Origin: Bryobacteraceae bacterium
GTDB lineage: Bacteria; Acidobacteriota; Terriglobia; Bryobacterales; Bryobacteraceae
NCBI GenBank assembly: GCA_030039005.1
Contig: JASHQT010000305.1
Coordinates: 1-21,540 of the forward strand
Direction: 5' to 3'
Length of the DNA: 21,540 nt
Shown: positions 7,412 to 14,984 of the stretch, piece by piece
Numbering within the stretch: the first letter of the stretch is position 1
Layout: each line of letters opens with the position of its first letter
The notes under the pieces: generated by a model
What the model was told of the DNA's origin: nothing
The model's input: only the letters and a program-made list of their open reading frames with translations
Database searches by the model: none
Made by a program: the position numbers and the translations under genes

Positions 7412-8503
7412 TTACCACTGCTGTTCGGTGGCGGGCGAGCAGTTTGACAAGTATCGGTTCTCGCCTTCCAGGCGATCGAACACCGATTGCACGGCGATGC
7501 GGCCGGGTCCCCACAGGCGCAACCAATAATAACGGCTTCCCCAGTAGAACGAACGCGACCCGAAGCCGAAGCCAAACGCCGAGGCCAGGTCGAAGCCGGT
7601 GCGAGGATGCTCGAAATGCAGTTGCATGTCAACCGAGGGGTCTTTGAAGATGAGCGCGGTGGGCTTGACGAGAAGAGTTTCGCCGGGCGCGAGATCACGC
7701 ACGAAGACGTTGCCCGCGGCGTGGAGGATCAACAGGCCGGGCGCTTGGGGCGCCGAAAAACGATCCATGAACATGCCGACCGGATAGTGCGTTTCCTTGT
7801 CGTCGCCCGATTGCGTGGTGTACCAGATGTTGGTGGAGAACCAGTCATAAGCGACGTTGGAGGTGGCGAGCATGAACAGGTGCTCGCGCACGTCCACTTC
7901 TTCGCCCGGCTGCAAGGGCAGCGCGATCATTTCGCCGGGTGCGTCGCGCGAGAATGCGATGTGGCCGGGACCATGGGCCTGCATCATGACGAGCGGCAGA
8001 CCGGCGAACACGCGCTTCCAACCGGAGGCCAGCGACATGGTGGACATGTTCACCTGCGGATCCTTCCACAGAAGCACGTGGTGAGTGAAATAGATGCTGT
8101 CGGCGCCCGAGAGGTTGACGTCGGCGACGGGGACGTAGAAGCCTTCGATCTGGCAGAACGAATCGCCGAACTGGAGCTTGGCCATGTCCTTGCGGCCGGG
8201 GAGTTCGCGCCATCCGGATTCGGTTTGCAATTCCGGCGCGCGGACGGACGCGCCGCAGCGCGGGCAACTCAATTGAGCGGGCGAGATGTCGGTGCCGCAC
8301 CAGGGGCATTTGGCGGGCGAGGGTGCGGAGGCATCGGGCGGAGGCTCGACCGCGCGGGGCGGAGGCTGCACCGGTTGCGCACGCTGGACGATATCCGGAG
8401 GCGGAGGCGCGGGAGCGGTGGGGCTTGGCCCGATCTTGCTGCCGCATGTGGTGCAAAAATTGGCGGTGTCTTGGACGGCGGAGCCGCAGTTGGTGCAGAA
8501 CAT
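7412..8503 (-). CDS. AIM24-family protein with two zinc ribbons
   Basis: A 363-residue protein. Residues 1-21 form one zinc ribbon (C3, C6, C17, C20). A proline-rich linker follows (about 27-64), then a second ribbon (C66, C69, C80, C83), then a beta-rich AIM24-like domain from about 95 to 345, with GPGHIAFSRDAPGEMIALPL and DVREHLFMLATSNVAYDW as clear family segments. AIM24 domains adopt a TRAP-like fold; the bacterial proteins have no firm function. No signal peptide or membrane segment is visible, so it is probably cytoplasmic. It starts 4 bases after its paralogue at 8508-9338 and shares its order of motifs. Compared with the paralogue it has one more ribbon and an aromatic/glycine-rich insert near the C-terminus (FGFGFGSRSFYWGSRYYW). 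Confidence 0.85.
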   Translation of the reverse strand: MFCTNCGSAVQDTANFCTTCGSKIGPSPTAPAPPPPDIVQRAQPVQPPPRAVEPPPDASAPSPAKCPWCGTDISPAQLSCPRCGASVRAPELQTESGWRELPGRKDMAKLQFGDSFCQIEGFYVPVADVNLSGADSIYFTHHVLLWKDPQVNMSTMSLASGWKRVFAGLPLVMMQAHGPGHIAFSRDAPGEMIALPLQPGEEVDVREHLFMLATSNVAYDWFSTNIWYTTQSGDDKETHYPVGMFMDRFSAPQAPGLLILHAAGNVFVRDLAPGETLLVKPTALIFKDPSVDMQLHFEHPRTGFDLASAFGFGFGSRSFYWGSRYYWLRLWGPGRIAVQSVFDRLEGENRYLSNCSPATEQQW

Positions 8504-8507
8504 GTAG

Positions 8508-9338
8508 CTACTCGGTGTGATGGTGCACGTACATGGATTGGATGCCCACGCGACCCGGGCCGGTCATGCGCGCGAGGCTCATGTTCGTGCCGCCGAAGAG
8601 ACCGGTGCCAAGGCGCTGAAACTCGACGTCCATTTGCACGGTGGAATCCTTGTAGAGGAACGCGCCGGGTTCCACCATGATGCTTTCGCCGGCCTTGAGC
8701 TTGCGCTCGAAGACGTTGCCATAGCCGTGTAGCAGGACGAGGCCGGGGCTTTGGCGAGTGACGAAGCGGTCCATGAACATGCCCTGGCCACCGAACAAAA
8801 TATTGGCGAGGCCTTTCACGCGCACGAAGGAGTAATCGATCTGATGCGAGGCGAGGACGAAAGCGTGCTCGCGGACGTCGAGCTCCATGCCAGGATGCAG
8901 GGGAAGCACGACGAGTTCGCCGGTGGCGTCGCGCGAGAAGGCGATGCGGCCGGGGCCGCTGGCCACGCTAATGATAAACGGCATGCCGGCGAAAGCGCGC
9001 CGCAGGCCGCCGGGCAGTTGCAGCACGCTCAAGGGGACGCTGTCGTCCTTCCACAGCAGGATGTGGTGCTCGAAGAAGACCGAGTCATTGGCGCCCAAAT
9101 GGATTTCGGCGACGGGAACGATTTCGCCTTCCACCTGGCAGGTGGAGGAGCTGAACTGGAACTCGGTCATATCGCGCAGGCGCGGGGCCTCGCGCCAGCC
9201 GGATTCGCTCACCAGGTTGCGGATGTCGAGCGGCGCGCCGCAGGCACGGCAGGTGACGGCGCCGGGCGGGTTCTGGCTCTGGCACCACTGGCACTGGATG
9301 CGCTCCAGCAGTGGGACGGTGGGAATCGGGTCGGGCAT
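8508..9338 (-). CDS. AIM24-family protein with one zinc ribbon
   Basis: A 276-residue paralogue of the next gene. One zinc ribbon is formed by C16, C19, C30 and C33 (CQWC, CRAC), followed directly by the AIM24 domain: SESGWREAPRLRDM, GANDSVFFEHHILLWKDD, GPGRIAFSRDATGELVVLPL, DVREHAFVLASHQIDYSF, GNVFERKLKAGESIMVEPGA. There is no signal peptide. The two genes are 4 bases apart and clearly arose by tandem duplication, then diverged (for example ILFGGQGMFMDRF here against a longer segment in the paralogue). The products may form a mixed complex. That is inference from adjacency, since AIM24-family function in bacteria is not known. Confidence 0.85.
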   Translation of the reverse strand: MPDPIPTVPLLERIQCQWCQSQNPPGAVTCRACGAPLDIRNLVSESGWREAPRLRDMTEFQFSSSTCQVEGEIVPVAEIHLGANDSVFFEHHILLWKDDSVPLSVLQLPGGLRRAFAGMPFIISVASGPGRIAFSRDATGELVVLPLHPGMELDVREHAFVLASHQIDYSFVRVKGLANILFGGQGMFMDRFVTRQSPGLVLLHGYGNVFERKLKAGESIMVEPGAFLYKDSTVQMDVEFQRLGTGLFGGTNMSLARMTGPGRVGIQSMYVHHHTE

Positions 9339-9400
9339 GTGCTCAGTTACGACTATGGCGGGAAAGAGGGCGGCCGCGCAAGTGTCGCCGGTTTCGCGAT

Positions 9401-10570
9401 CTAACGCACAGTTACGTCGAATTCGAAATAACCCTCTTGCGCCTGGAAGGCACCCGAGCGTCCATTTACCGAGAAGTAAGTGCGGCCGTCGGCCGTCTTG
9501 GTCACCAGCGCGCCCGCCGGTTCATGCGGTACAAGATAGCCTTCACCCGCGGCCTCGCCATCGCCCGGCGCGCCTTGACAACTCTCCGGGCTTCTCGCAG
9601 AGCCATGGCCCTGAAGGTCTAGACAGACCGTGCCTGTCACTGCGTGCAGGGCCACCGAAGATCCCGGCGGAGTGGGGATGCTCGCGCCCCATTCCAATTG
9701 CGCCGGCAGAACGATGTGGTATTCGCCTGGGCCCTTGGCTCCCACAATCACTTTTTCCGGCGTGCACTGGCTGCGGTTCGGAAGGCAGGCCCACTTAGCG
9801 TAGGAGATATGGGAATCGGCGCTATATATCTGCGACGAATTATCCGCACGCTCCACGTTGACAATGACCGCGAACGAACCGGAGTTGTTGTTCCATTGGT
9901 AGCTGTCCATGATGCCGAGATACAGCCTGGTGGCGCCCTTGGGAACCAGGTATTTTCGGCTAAGACCGTCTTGGGTGGCCCCGGTTCCGATGAAGAAGAT
10001 TTGCCTCAGCTCCGGGGCGAGTGAAGTGAAGTTCAAACCAAGCCGCTTGAAGTCTAGGAGCTTCGGAGCTTTGGAGCCGTCCGTCCGGCCGTCTTCCAGG
10101 AATACACCGATCAGCGAGTCGTAGGGCGCGATGACATCCGAAATGCCGTTCCTATAGCCGTCGTCATGGCTGACGAACTGCGGTTCCCAGCGCCATTGCT
10201 TGCCGTGAAAATCCGACTGTGGATACACGGCGCCATTGGGCGAATCGCAACCAGGGGGACACGCCAACGGCAGTTCCGCCAATCTCGTGCGCCCGAACGC
10301 ATCCGCGCCTACTACAGGGATACTCCCGGACATGTGACTTACCCCTCCCGTCGCCGAGAAGCTAACCGAAACCGCGCCGACGAGCGAGAGACCCACCAGC
10401 GCGGGGGATTGCCGGGGAGCGCCGTCGCCATCGCGCACTCGCGCCCCGTCGGGCATGCCCGCCAGATAAGGATTGGATTGCGCCGAAACTCGAAGCGTGA
10501 TCTGCGAAGCGCTCTGCGGCTGGGCGCGGAGTATACAGGCCGCGAGCGTTAGAAACGTGGCGCGCTTCAT
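9401..10570 (-). CDS. Secreted protein with two LecA-like beta-sandwich modules
   Basis: A 389-residue protein from the ATG at 10570, chosen because an excellent ribosome-binding site (GGAGGTGAA) lies directly before it; the same frame opens earlier but without family-like sequence. A short signal peptide is visible (MKRATFLTLAACILRAQ). Module 1 spans about 28-240 and resembles the PA-IL/LecA-like fold found in PEP-CTERM-associated secreted proteins: ITLRVSAQSNPYLAGMPDG, IAPYDSLIGVFLEDG, RQIFFIGTG, YLVPKGATRLYLGIMDSY, WNNNSGSFAVIV. Module 2 spans about 280-389 with the same order of motifs (LPAQLEWGASIPTPPGSSVA, EPAGALVTKTADGRTYFSV, GYFEFDVTV). It could bind sugars at the cell surface or outside the cell. 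No PEP-CTERM or other anchor is seen at the C-terminus. Sugar binding is inference. Confidence 0.7.
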   Translation of the reverse strand: MKRATFLTLAACILRAQPQSASQITLRVSAQSNPYLAGMPDGARVRDGDGAPRQSPALVGLSLVGAVSVSFSATGGVSHMSGSIPVVGADAFGRTRLAELPLACPPGCDSPNGAVYPQSDFHGKQWRWEPQFVSHDDGYRNGISDVIAPYDSLIGVFLEDGRTDGSKAPKLLDFKRLGLNFTSLAPELRQIFFIGTGATQDGLSRKYLVPKGATRLYLGIMDSYQWNNNSGSFAVIVNVERADNSSQIYSADSHISYAKWACLPNRSQCTPEKVIVGAKGPGEYHIVLPAQLEWGASIPTPPGSSVALHAVTGTVCLDLQGHGSARSPESCQGAPGDGEAAGEGYLVPHEPAGALVTKTADGRTYFSVNGRSGAFQAQEGYFEFDVTVR

Positions 10571-10682
10571 TTCACCTCCGGCACGCATGGACACAGTGGA
10601 CCCGGTTTGTTCCGTTAGACTCCGGCGCTGAGGAAAAGGTTCCCCCCGGTGGTGCGCGATTTCGGACATATGCGAATGCGGA

Positions 10683-11399
10683 TCACGTCAAATACGGTAA
10701 GGGCGTTTGGGAATTCGCGTTCTGGAGATATTGCTCCAAGTCGCGCAGGCCCGCGGGCGAGCCGATTTCGTAGAAGCGCTGGTGGACTTCGAAGCCGGCC
10801 AGGCAGCCGGTCAGGCTGAGTTGATGGAAGAGCGTCGCGAGATCCGAGGGCGGTTCATCGTCGAAGATGTCGCGGTGGAAGCAGGACAGGCCGTAATCGA
10901 TGTATTTCATGCCGGGCACGCCGGATTTGTCGTACAGAACCACGTGGCCGGGCTGATAGATGACGTTGCTCCGGTCCCAGCGGCCGTCGTTGCGCAGCAC
11001 GGTCATTAAGGCAGGCTCGCAGCCGTTTTTGAACGCTTGCCAGATAGGTGCGAAATCGACAGGCAGGAACGAATCGCCGTAGAGGACGAAGAAGCTTTCA
11101 TCGAGCGCGCCTTGTTCGTGCGCCAGACGCAGCGCTCCCGCGGTTCCGCGCAGTTGCTCGCCTTCGTCGACATAACGAATCGAGCGAACAGGCGAGGGTT
11201 GCTCGGACCAGTACTGCCGGATCCGGTCGCCGTGGTGGCCAATGGAGTAAACCACTTCGTCGATGCCCTGCGCGGCGAGCCAATGCAGTTGGTGCCAGGC
11301 GAAGGGACGGCCGGCGACGGGCAGCAGCGTCTTGGGACAGGTTTCGGTGAGCGGGCGCATCCGTGTTCCGAGACCGCCGGCGAGAATGATGCATTGCAT
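10683..11399 (-). CDS. hddC: Sugar-1-phosphate nucleotidyltransferase, HddC-like
   Basis: A 238-residue enzyme starting MQCIILAGGLGTRMRPLTET with the CPKTLLPVAGRPF continuation, the nucleotide-binding signature of the NTP_transferase family. YGDSFL (metal-binding aspartate) and the C-terminal RFYEIGSPAGLRDLEQYL fit the short single-domain subfamily that includes HddC (D-glycero-D-manno-heptose-1-phosphate guanylyltransferase) and related enzymes. The ATG at 11399 is used; the frame is open further upstream but that part lies inside the kinase gene. The gene lies 10 bases after the GHMP kinase, so the two probably act in sequence to phosphorylate and then activate a sugar for surface polysaccharide. 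The exact sugar cannot be read from sequence, so the symbol is tentative. Confidence 0.75.
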   Translation of the reverse strand: MQCIILAGGLGTRMRPLTETCPKTLLPVAGRPFAWHQLHWLAAQGIDEVVYSIGHHGDRIRQYWSEQPSPVRSIRYVDEGEQLRGTAGALRLAHEQGALDESFFVLYGDSFLPVDFAPIWQAFKNGCEPALMTVLRNDGRWDRSNVIYQPGHVVLYDKSGVPGMKYIDYGLSCFHRDIFDDEPPSDLATLFHQLSLTGCLAGFEVHQRFYEIGSPAGLRDLEQYLQNANSQTPLPYLT

Positions 11400-11409
11400 T
11401 GGAACGATC

Positions 11410-12390
11410 TCAATCGCGCGACAGCAGCTTCGATCCTTCGTGATCGAACTTGAAGCGAAATTCCTGCAAGCCTTCCTGGCACATAGCGCGGCGCAGGCGG
11501 TCGCGATCGTCGGCGTAGAACAACAGAAAGCCGCCGCCCCCGGCGCCCACCAGTTTCCCGCCGACCGCCCCGTTCTTCCGGCCGATTTCATACCAGTGGT
11601 TGATGCATTCGTTGGTGGTTCCGGGCGAGCGCTCTTTTTTGTGCATCCAATGCTCGTGCATCAGCTCGCCGAAGCGGCGTGGATTGCCCTGCTCGAGCGC
11701 GAGCTTGATGCACTGGCCGAGCTGCTTGGTGAAGTGCAGGTTTTCGAGCATGGCGTTGTCGCCCACTTCGGAGCGCACTTTCTGATCGTCCAGCACCGCG
11801 GAGGCGTTGCGCGAGTAGCCGGTGAAGAACATCATCAGACGGTCTTCCAGGTTGTAGAGCGTTTCGTTGCTGATCTGGAGCGGAGCGACGTTGACGCGGC
11901 CGTCTTCAGCGAACTCGAAGCAGGCGAGGCCGCCGAACGCGGCGATGTACTGATCCTGTTTACCGACCGGCTCGTGCAAAATCTCGATTTCGATCTTGCA
12001 GGCCTCCTCGGCCACGATGGCGGGATCGACATATTTGCGCTGGAAGGCGTGGACCGCGCGCAGCAGGCCGACGGTGAAGGCGCCGGACGATCCCAAGCCG
12101 GTGCCGGCCGGGACATCGGCCATGCTGACGACCTCGATCGGTGGTGGGACTCCGTGCATGCGCAGCGCTTCGCGGATCAATGGATGGCGAATATCGTCGA
12201 TCGCGACGGTGCGTTCGAGAGCCGAGTATTTCAGGAAATAGCCGCCGCTGAAGGTTTCGTTGATGCCGACGTAGATGTGTTTATTGATGGCGGCTGAAAT
12301 GACGAAGCCGCCGAAGCGTCGATAATAGGAGGGCAGATCGGTGCCGCCGCCGCCGATGGAGATGCGCAAGGGTGTACGCGTGATGATCAC
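11410..12390 (-). CDS. hddA: GHMP-family sugar kinase, HddA-like
   Basis: A 326-residue kinase from the GTG at 12390. All three GHMP motifs are present: RTPLRISIGGGGTDLPSYY (5-23), the ATP loop PAGTGLGSSGAF (94-105) and GAVGGKLVGAGGGGFLLF (273-290). D145 in GKQDQYIAAFGG is the likely catalytic aspartate. The opening IITRTPLRISIGGGGTDLPS is typical of D-glycero-alpha-D-manno-heptose 7-phosphate kinase (HddA) and its relatives, which are often mislabelled galactokinase or mevalonate kinase. An in-frame start at 12474 would overlap the divergent malQ and add unrelated residues. The nucleotidyltransferase follows at once. The partner isomerase (GmhA) and phosphatase (GmhB) of the heptose route are not in the window. 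Confidence 0.8.
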   Translation of the reverse strand: MIITRTPLRISIGGGGTDLPSYYRRFGGFVISAAINKHIYVGINETFSGGYFLKYSALERTVAIDDIRHPLIREALRMHGVPPPIEVVSMADVPAGTGLGSSGAFTVGLLRAVHAFQRKYVDPAIVAEEACKIEIEILHEPVGKQDQYIAAFGGLACFEFAEDGRVNVAPLQISNETLYNLEDRLMMFFTGYSRNASAVLDDQKVRSEVGDNAMLENLHFTKQLGQCIKLALEQGNPRRFGELMHEHWMHKKERSPGTTNECINHWYEIGRKNGAVGGKLVGAGGGGFLLFYADDRDRLRRAMCQEGLQEFRFKFDHEGSKLLSRD

Positions 12391-12433
12391 TATCAGACTA
12401 AAGATCGGCACAAGCGCGGCTAATCTATAGAAG

Positions 12434-13930
12434 ATGCGATTCGCGCGTTCCAGCGGCATTTTGCTGCATCCCACGTCGCTCGCTTCGCCGCATGGGATCG
12501 GGGATCTGGGCTCTGAAGCCCGGCGTTTCGTCGATTTTCTCGCGCAGGCCGGGCAATCGCTGTGGCAGGTGCTACCGCTGGGGCCGACCGGCTACGGCGA
12601 ATCTCCTTATCAGTGCTTCTCGGCATGGGCAGGCAATCCGTTGCTGATCAGCCTGGAGTGGTTGGTGGAGCGGGGGTGGTTGGAGGGGGACGCGCTTCGG
12701 GACGCGCCGCAATTTTCCCAAGACCTCGTGGAGTTTGAGCGAGTGGTTCCGTGGAAAATGAGGGCGCTCGGCCGCGCTGAGGAGGGTGGGGCGCGGATCG
12801 AAGAGTTTTGCGAAGCACACCGGTTTTGGCTGGATGACTACGCGTTGTTTGCGGCGTTGAAGGCGGCACATCAGGGCGTAGCATGGACGGAGTGGGAGCG
12901 GGGCGCGCGCGATCGCGATCCGCAGGCACTGGCCAAATGGCGCGAGAAGCTGGCCGCGCCCATCGCCGCGCAGAAATTCTTCCAGTTCGTGTTTTATGAG
13001 CAGTGGCGCGAGCTGCGCGAATACGCGCGAGCGCGTGGCATCCGCATCATGGGCGATTTGCCGATCTACGTCGCGCACGATAGCGCCGATGTGTGGACGG
13101 ACCGGCGGTTTTTTCAACTCGACGCGCAGGGCAGGCCGGTAGTGGTGTCGGGCGTGCCACCGGATTACTTCAGCAAGACGGGGCAGCTTTGGGGCAATCC
13201 GATTTATGACTGGGACGCGCTCGCGCGGGATGGTTACCGCTGGTGGCTGGACCGGTTTCGCGCGGCGTTTCAGATGGTGGACATGATCCGGCTGGATCAT
13301 TTTCGCGGGTTCGAGGCGTATTGGGAAGTTCCGGCGGGGGAGACGACGGCGGTGAACGGGCGCTGGGTGAAGGGGCCGGGAAGCGCGCTGTTCCGGGCGG
13401 CGAAGGAAGCGCTGGGGGAGCTGCCGTTTGTCGCGGAAAACCTGGGGGTGATCACGCCGGAAGTGGAGGCGATTCGCAAAGAGTGCGGATTTCCGGGGAT
13501 GGCGGTGCTGCAATTCGCCTTCGGAACCGATCCGCAGGCGCCGACGTTCCGGCCGCACAATTATCCGCGCGAAGTGGTGGCGTACACCGGGACGCACGAT
13601 AATGACACGACGGTGGGCTGGTGGTCGAGCCGGGCGGCGACGGACAGCACGCGGTCGGAGGAGGACATCCGGCGCGAGCGCGATTTCGCGAAGCGGTATC
13701 TGAATACCGATGGCCGCGAGATCCAGTGGGCGTTTATTCGAGCGCTCGAAGCATCTGTGGCCGACACGGTTTTGATTCCGCTGCAGGACGTCCTGGGGCT
13801 GGGAACTGAAGCGCGGATGAATCAGCCGGCGACAGCGAGCGGGAATTGGTGCTGGCGGTATCGCGAGGGGGCGTTGCAGCCGGAGCTGGCGGCGCGGTTG
13901 CGGGAGATGGCGGAGTTGTATGACCGCTGA
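12434..13930 (+). CDS. malQ: 4-alpha-glucanotransferase, short type (GH77 amylomaltase)
   Basis: A 498-residue amylomaltase/disproportionating enzyme of the Thermus/plant DPE1 type, without the N-terminal region of the other malQ in this window. Clear motifs: SGILLHPTSLASPHGIGDLG at the start, WQVLPLGPTGYGESPYQ, GDLPIYVAHDSADVW, VPPDYFSKTGQLWGNPIYDW, MIRLDHFRGFEAYWEVPA. The catalytic residues are D288 (nucleophile), E335 (in VAENLG) and D389 (in THDNDT). Length is normal for the short type. It makes large or cyclic glucans or recycles maltooligosaccharides in glycogen metabolism. The gene diverges from the GHMP kinase with 43 bases between starts and ends facing the hopanoid operon. Having two GH77 subtypes 8 kb apart suggests separate roles. 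Confidence 0.97.
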   Translation: MRFARSSGILLHPTSLASPHGIGDLGSEARRFVDFLAQAGQSLWQVLPLGPTGYGESPYQCFSAWAGNPLLISLEWLVERGWLEGDALRDAPQFSQDLVEFERVVPWKMRALGRAEEGGARIEEFCEAHRFWLDDYALFAALKAAHQGVAWTEWERGARDRDPQALAKWREKLAAPIAAQKFFQFVFYEQWRELREYARARGIRIMGDLPIYVAHDSADVWTDRRFFQLDAQGRPVVVSGVPPDYFSKTGQLWGNPIYDWDALARDGYRWWLDRFRAAFQMVDMIRLDHFRGFEAYWEVPAGETTAVNGRWVKGPGSALFRAAKEALGELPFVAENLGVITPEVEAIRKECGFPGMAVLQFAFGTDPQAPTFRPHNYPREVVAYTGTHDNDTTVGWWSSRAATDSTRSEEDIRRERDFAKRYLNTDGREIQWAFIRALEASVADTVLIPLQDVLGLGTEARMNQPATASGNWCWRYREGALQPELAARLREMAELYDR

Positions 13931-13980
13931 TGTGGTGTGCGCACTATTGCGCGCTGCGTGGGCACTCGCGCGGACGTATG

Positions 13981-14019
13981 GTGTCGCCATGAGTCGCGAC
14001 ACGGCACGCTGAAGCGTGC
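13981..14019. repeat. Two back-to-back hairpins between convergent genes
   Basis: Hairpin 1: GTGTCGC (13981-13987) and GCGACAC (13996-14002), a perfect 7-bp stem with an 8-base loop. Hairpin 2: GCACGCT (14004-14010) and AGCGTGC (14013-14019), a perfect 7-bp stem around GA. A self-complementary GTGCGCAC lies at 13937-13944. They sit in the 227-base gap (13931-14157) between the converging malQ and hpnD. Neither is followed by a T run on either strand. They resemble REP-type or bidirectional 3'-end structures. Confidence 0.6.
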
Positions 14020-14037
14020 GCCACAGGCCTCGGCAAA

Positions 14038-14130
14038 TTACTCCACAGCCAGCCGCAGGTGCTGCTCCGGGATCAGCGCGTCGGACCCGTCTGCAAACAA
14101 CTGTGTAGAGTATTGTTCCAAGTGGATAAT
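14038..14130 (-). pseudogene. Orphan C-terminal-like reading frame (gene remnant or tiny ORF)
   Basis: Downstream of hpnD on the same strand, a 30-codon frame stays open from a TGA (14131-14133) to a TAA (14038-14040). It reads LEQYSTQLFADGSDALIPEQ followed by HLRLAVE, with GC-rich third positions much like neighbouring coding DNA. The only possible start is a TTG at 14121 (27 residues). It looks like the tail of a larger protein whose front has been lost, or a tiny gene. I do not recognise the family. The call is tentative. Confidence 0.3.
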
Positions 14131-14157
14131 TCAAGGCGGAGGCCAACACCTCGGTTG

Positions 14158-14973
14158 TTATCTGAGGGCGGCGGTGGCGAGGATGCTGAGCTTCTCCCAG
14201 GTGGGGACGCGGATGCGCTTTTCGAGCACGTTGAAATTGGAGCGCTCGATGCGCGTGAGCAGTCGGCGGTAGATTTCGATCAGGGCCCACAGCGAGGGGC
14301 GGCTGCGCGGATGGACCAGGCCGATTAACGGCCGCGATTCGTCGTAATAGGCGCGGGCGCGCGCGGCTTCGAAGGACATTAGTTTGACGAAGCGATCGTC
14401 GTGCACCGTGAGATCGGCGCCGAACCTGGCGATGTCTTCGGAGGGAAGATAGATGCGGCCGTTTTCGCGGTCTTCGCGGACGTCGCGCAGAATGTTCGTG
14501 AGTTGGAACGCGATGCCGCATTTCTCGGCCAGCTGCAAAGCTTCCTGCGATTCAAATCCGAAGATATGAATGATAGTGAGGCCGACCACGCTCGCCACCT
14601 GGTAGCAATAGCGGTACAGCTCATCGAATGTGGAGAGCTGCTTGGGCTGCAAGTCCGAGCTGACGCCCGCGATCATTTCGTAGAAATACTCGTGCGGAAT
14701 TTTGAAGCGCTGCACGGTGTCGTGAAAGGCCGGCCAAAGCGCATTTTCGCCGTAGCGGCCGGCGAGTGCGCAATCGAGATCCTGACGCCAACGCTCGATG
14801 GCTTGGCGTGAGGCGCCCTCGCCTTCACTGATGTCGTCGCAATAACGCATGAAGGCGTAGATGGCGCACATGGCGAGGCGCTGATCGCGCGAGAGCAGCA
14901 GGAAGGAGTAATAGAAATTGCGGGCGCGGGTGCGCGCGATGCGCTGGCAGAAGGCGTACGAGTCTTCGAGCAT
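14158..14973 (-). CDS. hpnD: Presqualene diphosphate synthase HpnD
   Basis: A 271-residue trans-isoprenyl diphosphate synthase-like enzyme (squalene/phytoene synthase family). In the HpnCDE route HpnD joins two farnesyl diphosphates into presqualene diphosphate. The two aspartate-rich metal-binding motifs are FMRYCDDISE (41-50) and ILRDVREDRENGRIYLP (161-177). RNFYYSFLLL near the N-terminus is typical of HpnD. The start is uncertain: ATG at 14973 gives the family-like opening MLEDSYAFCQ and an 11-base gap after hpnC, while a GTG at 15000 (with GGGAAG just upstream) would add nine residues and overlap hpnC by 16 bases. It is the last gene of the hopanoid operon. A phytoene synthase role is the main alternative, but the hpn context argues against it. 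Confidence 0.86.
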   Translation of the reverse strand: MLEDSYAFCQRIARTRARNFYYSFLLLSRDQRLAMCAIYAFMRYCDDISEGEGASRQAIERWRQDLDCALAGRYGENALWPAFHDTVQRFKIPHEYFYEMIAGVSSDLQPKQLSTFDELYRYCYQVASVVGLTIIHIFGFESQEALQLAEKCGIAFQLTNILRDVREDRENGRIYLPSEDIARFGADLTVHDDRFVKLMSFEAARARAYYDESRPLIGLVHPRSRPSLWALIEIYRRLLTRIERSNFNVLEKRIRVPTWEKLSILATAALR

Positions 14974-14984
14974 TACAGGGAGCG

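Noticed and set aside
7487..8680. A 397-codon plus-strand frame opposite the AIM24 genes
   Set aside because: It runs across two real genes on the other strand and has His/Asp/Gly-rich shadow composition.
12572..14521. A 649-codon minus-strand reading frame opposite malQ
   Set aside because: It lies antisense to a gene with complete GH77 motifs, is extremely rich in Arg/Pro and shows no recognisable domain. This is the usual shadow frame of GC-rich coding DNA.
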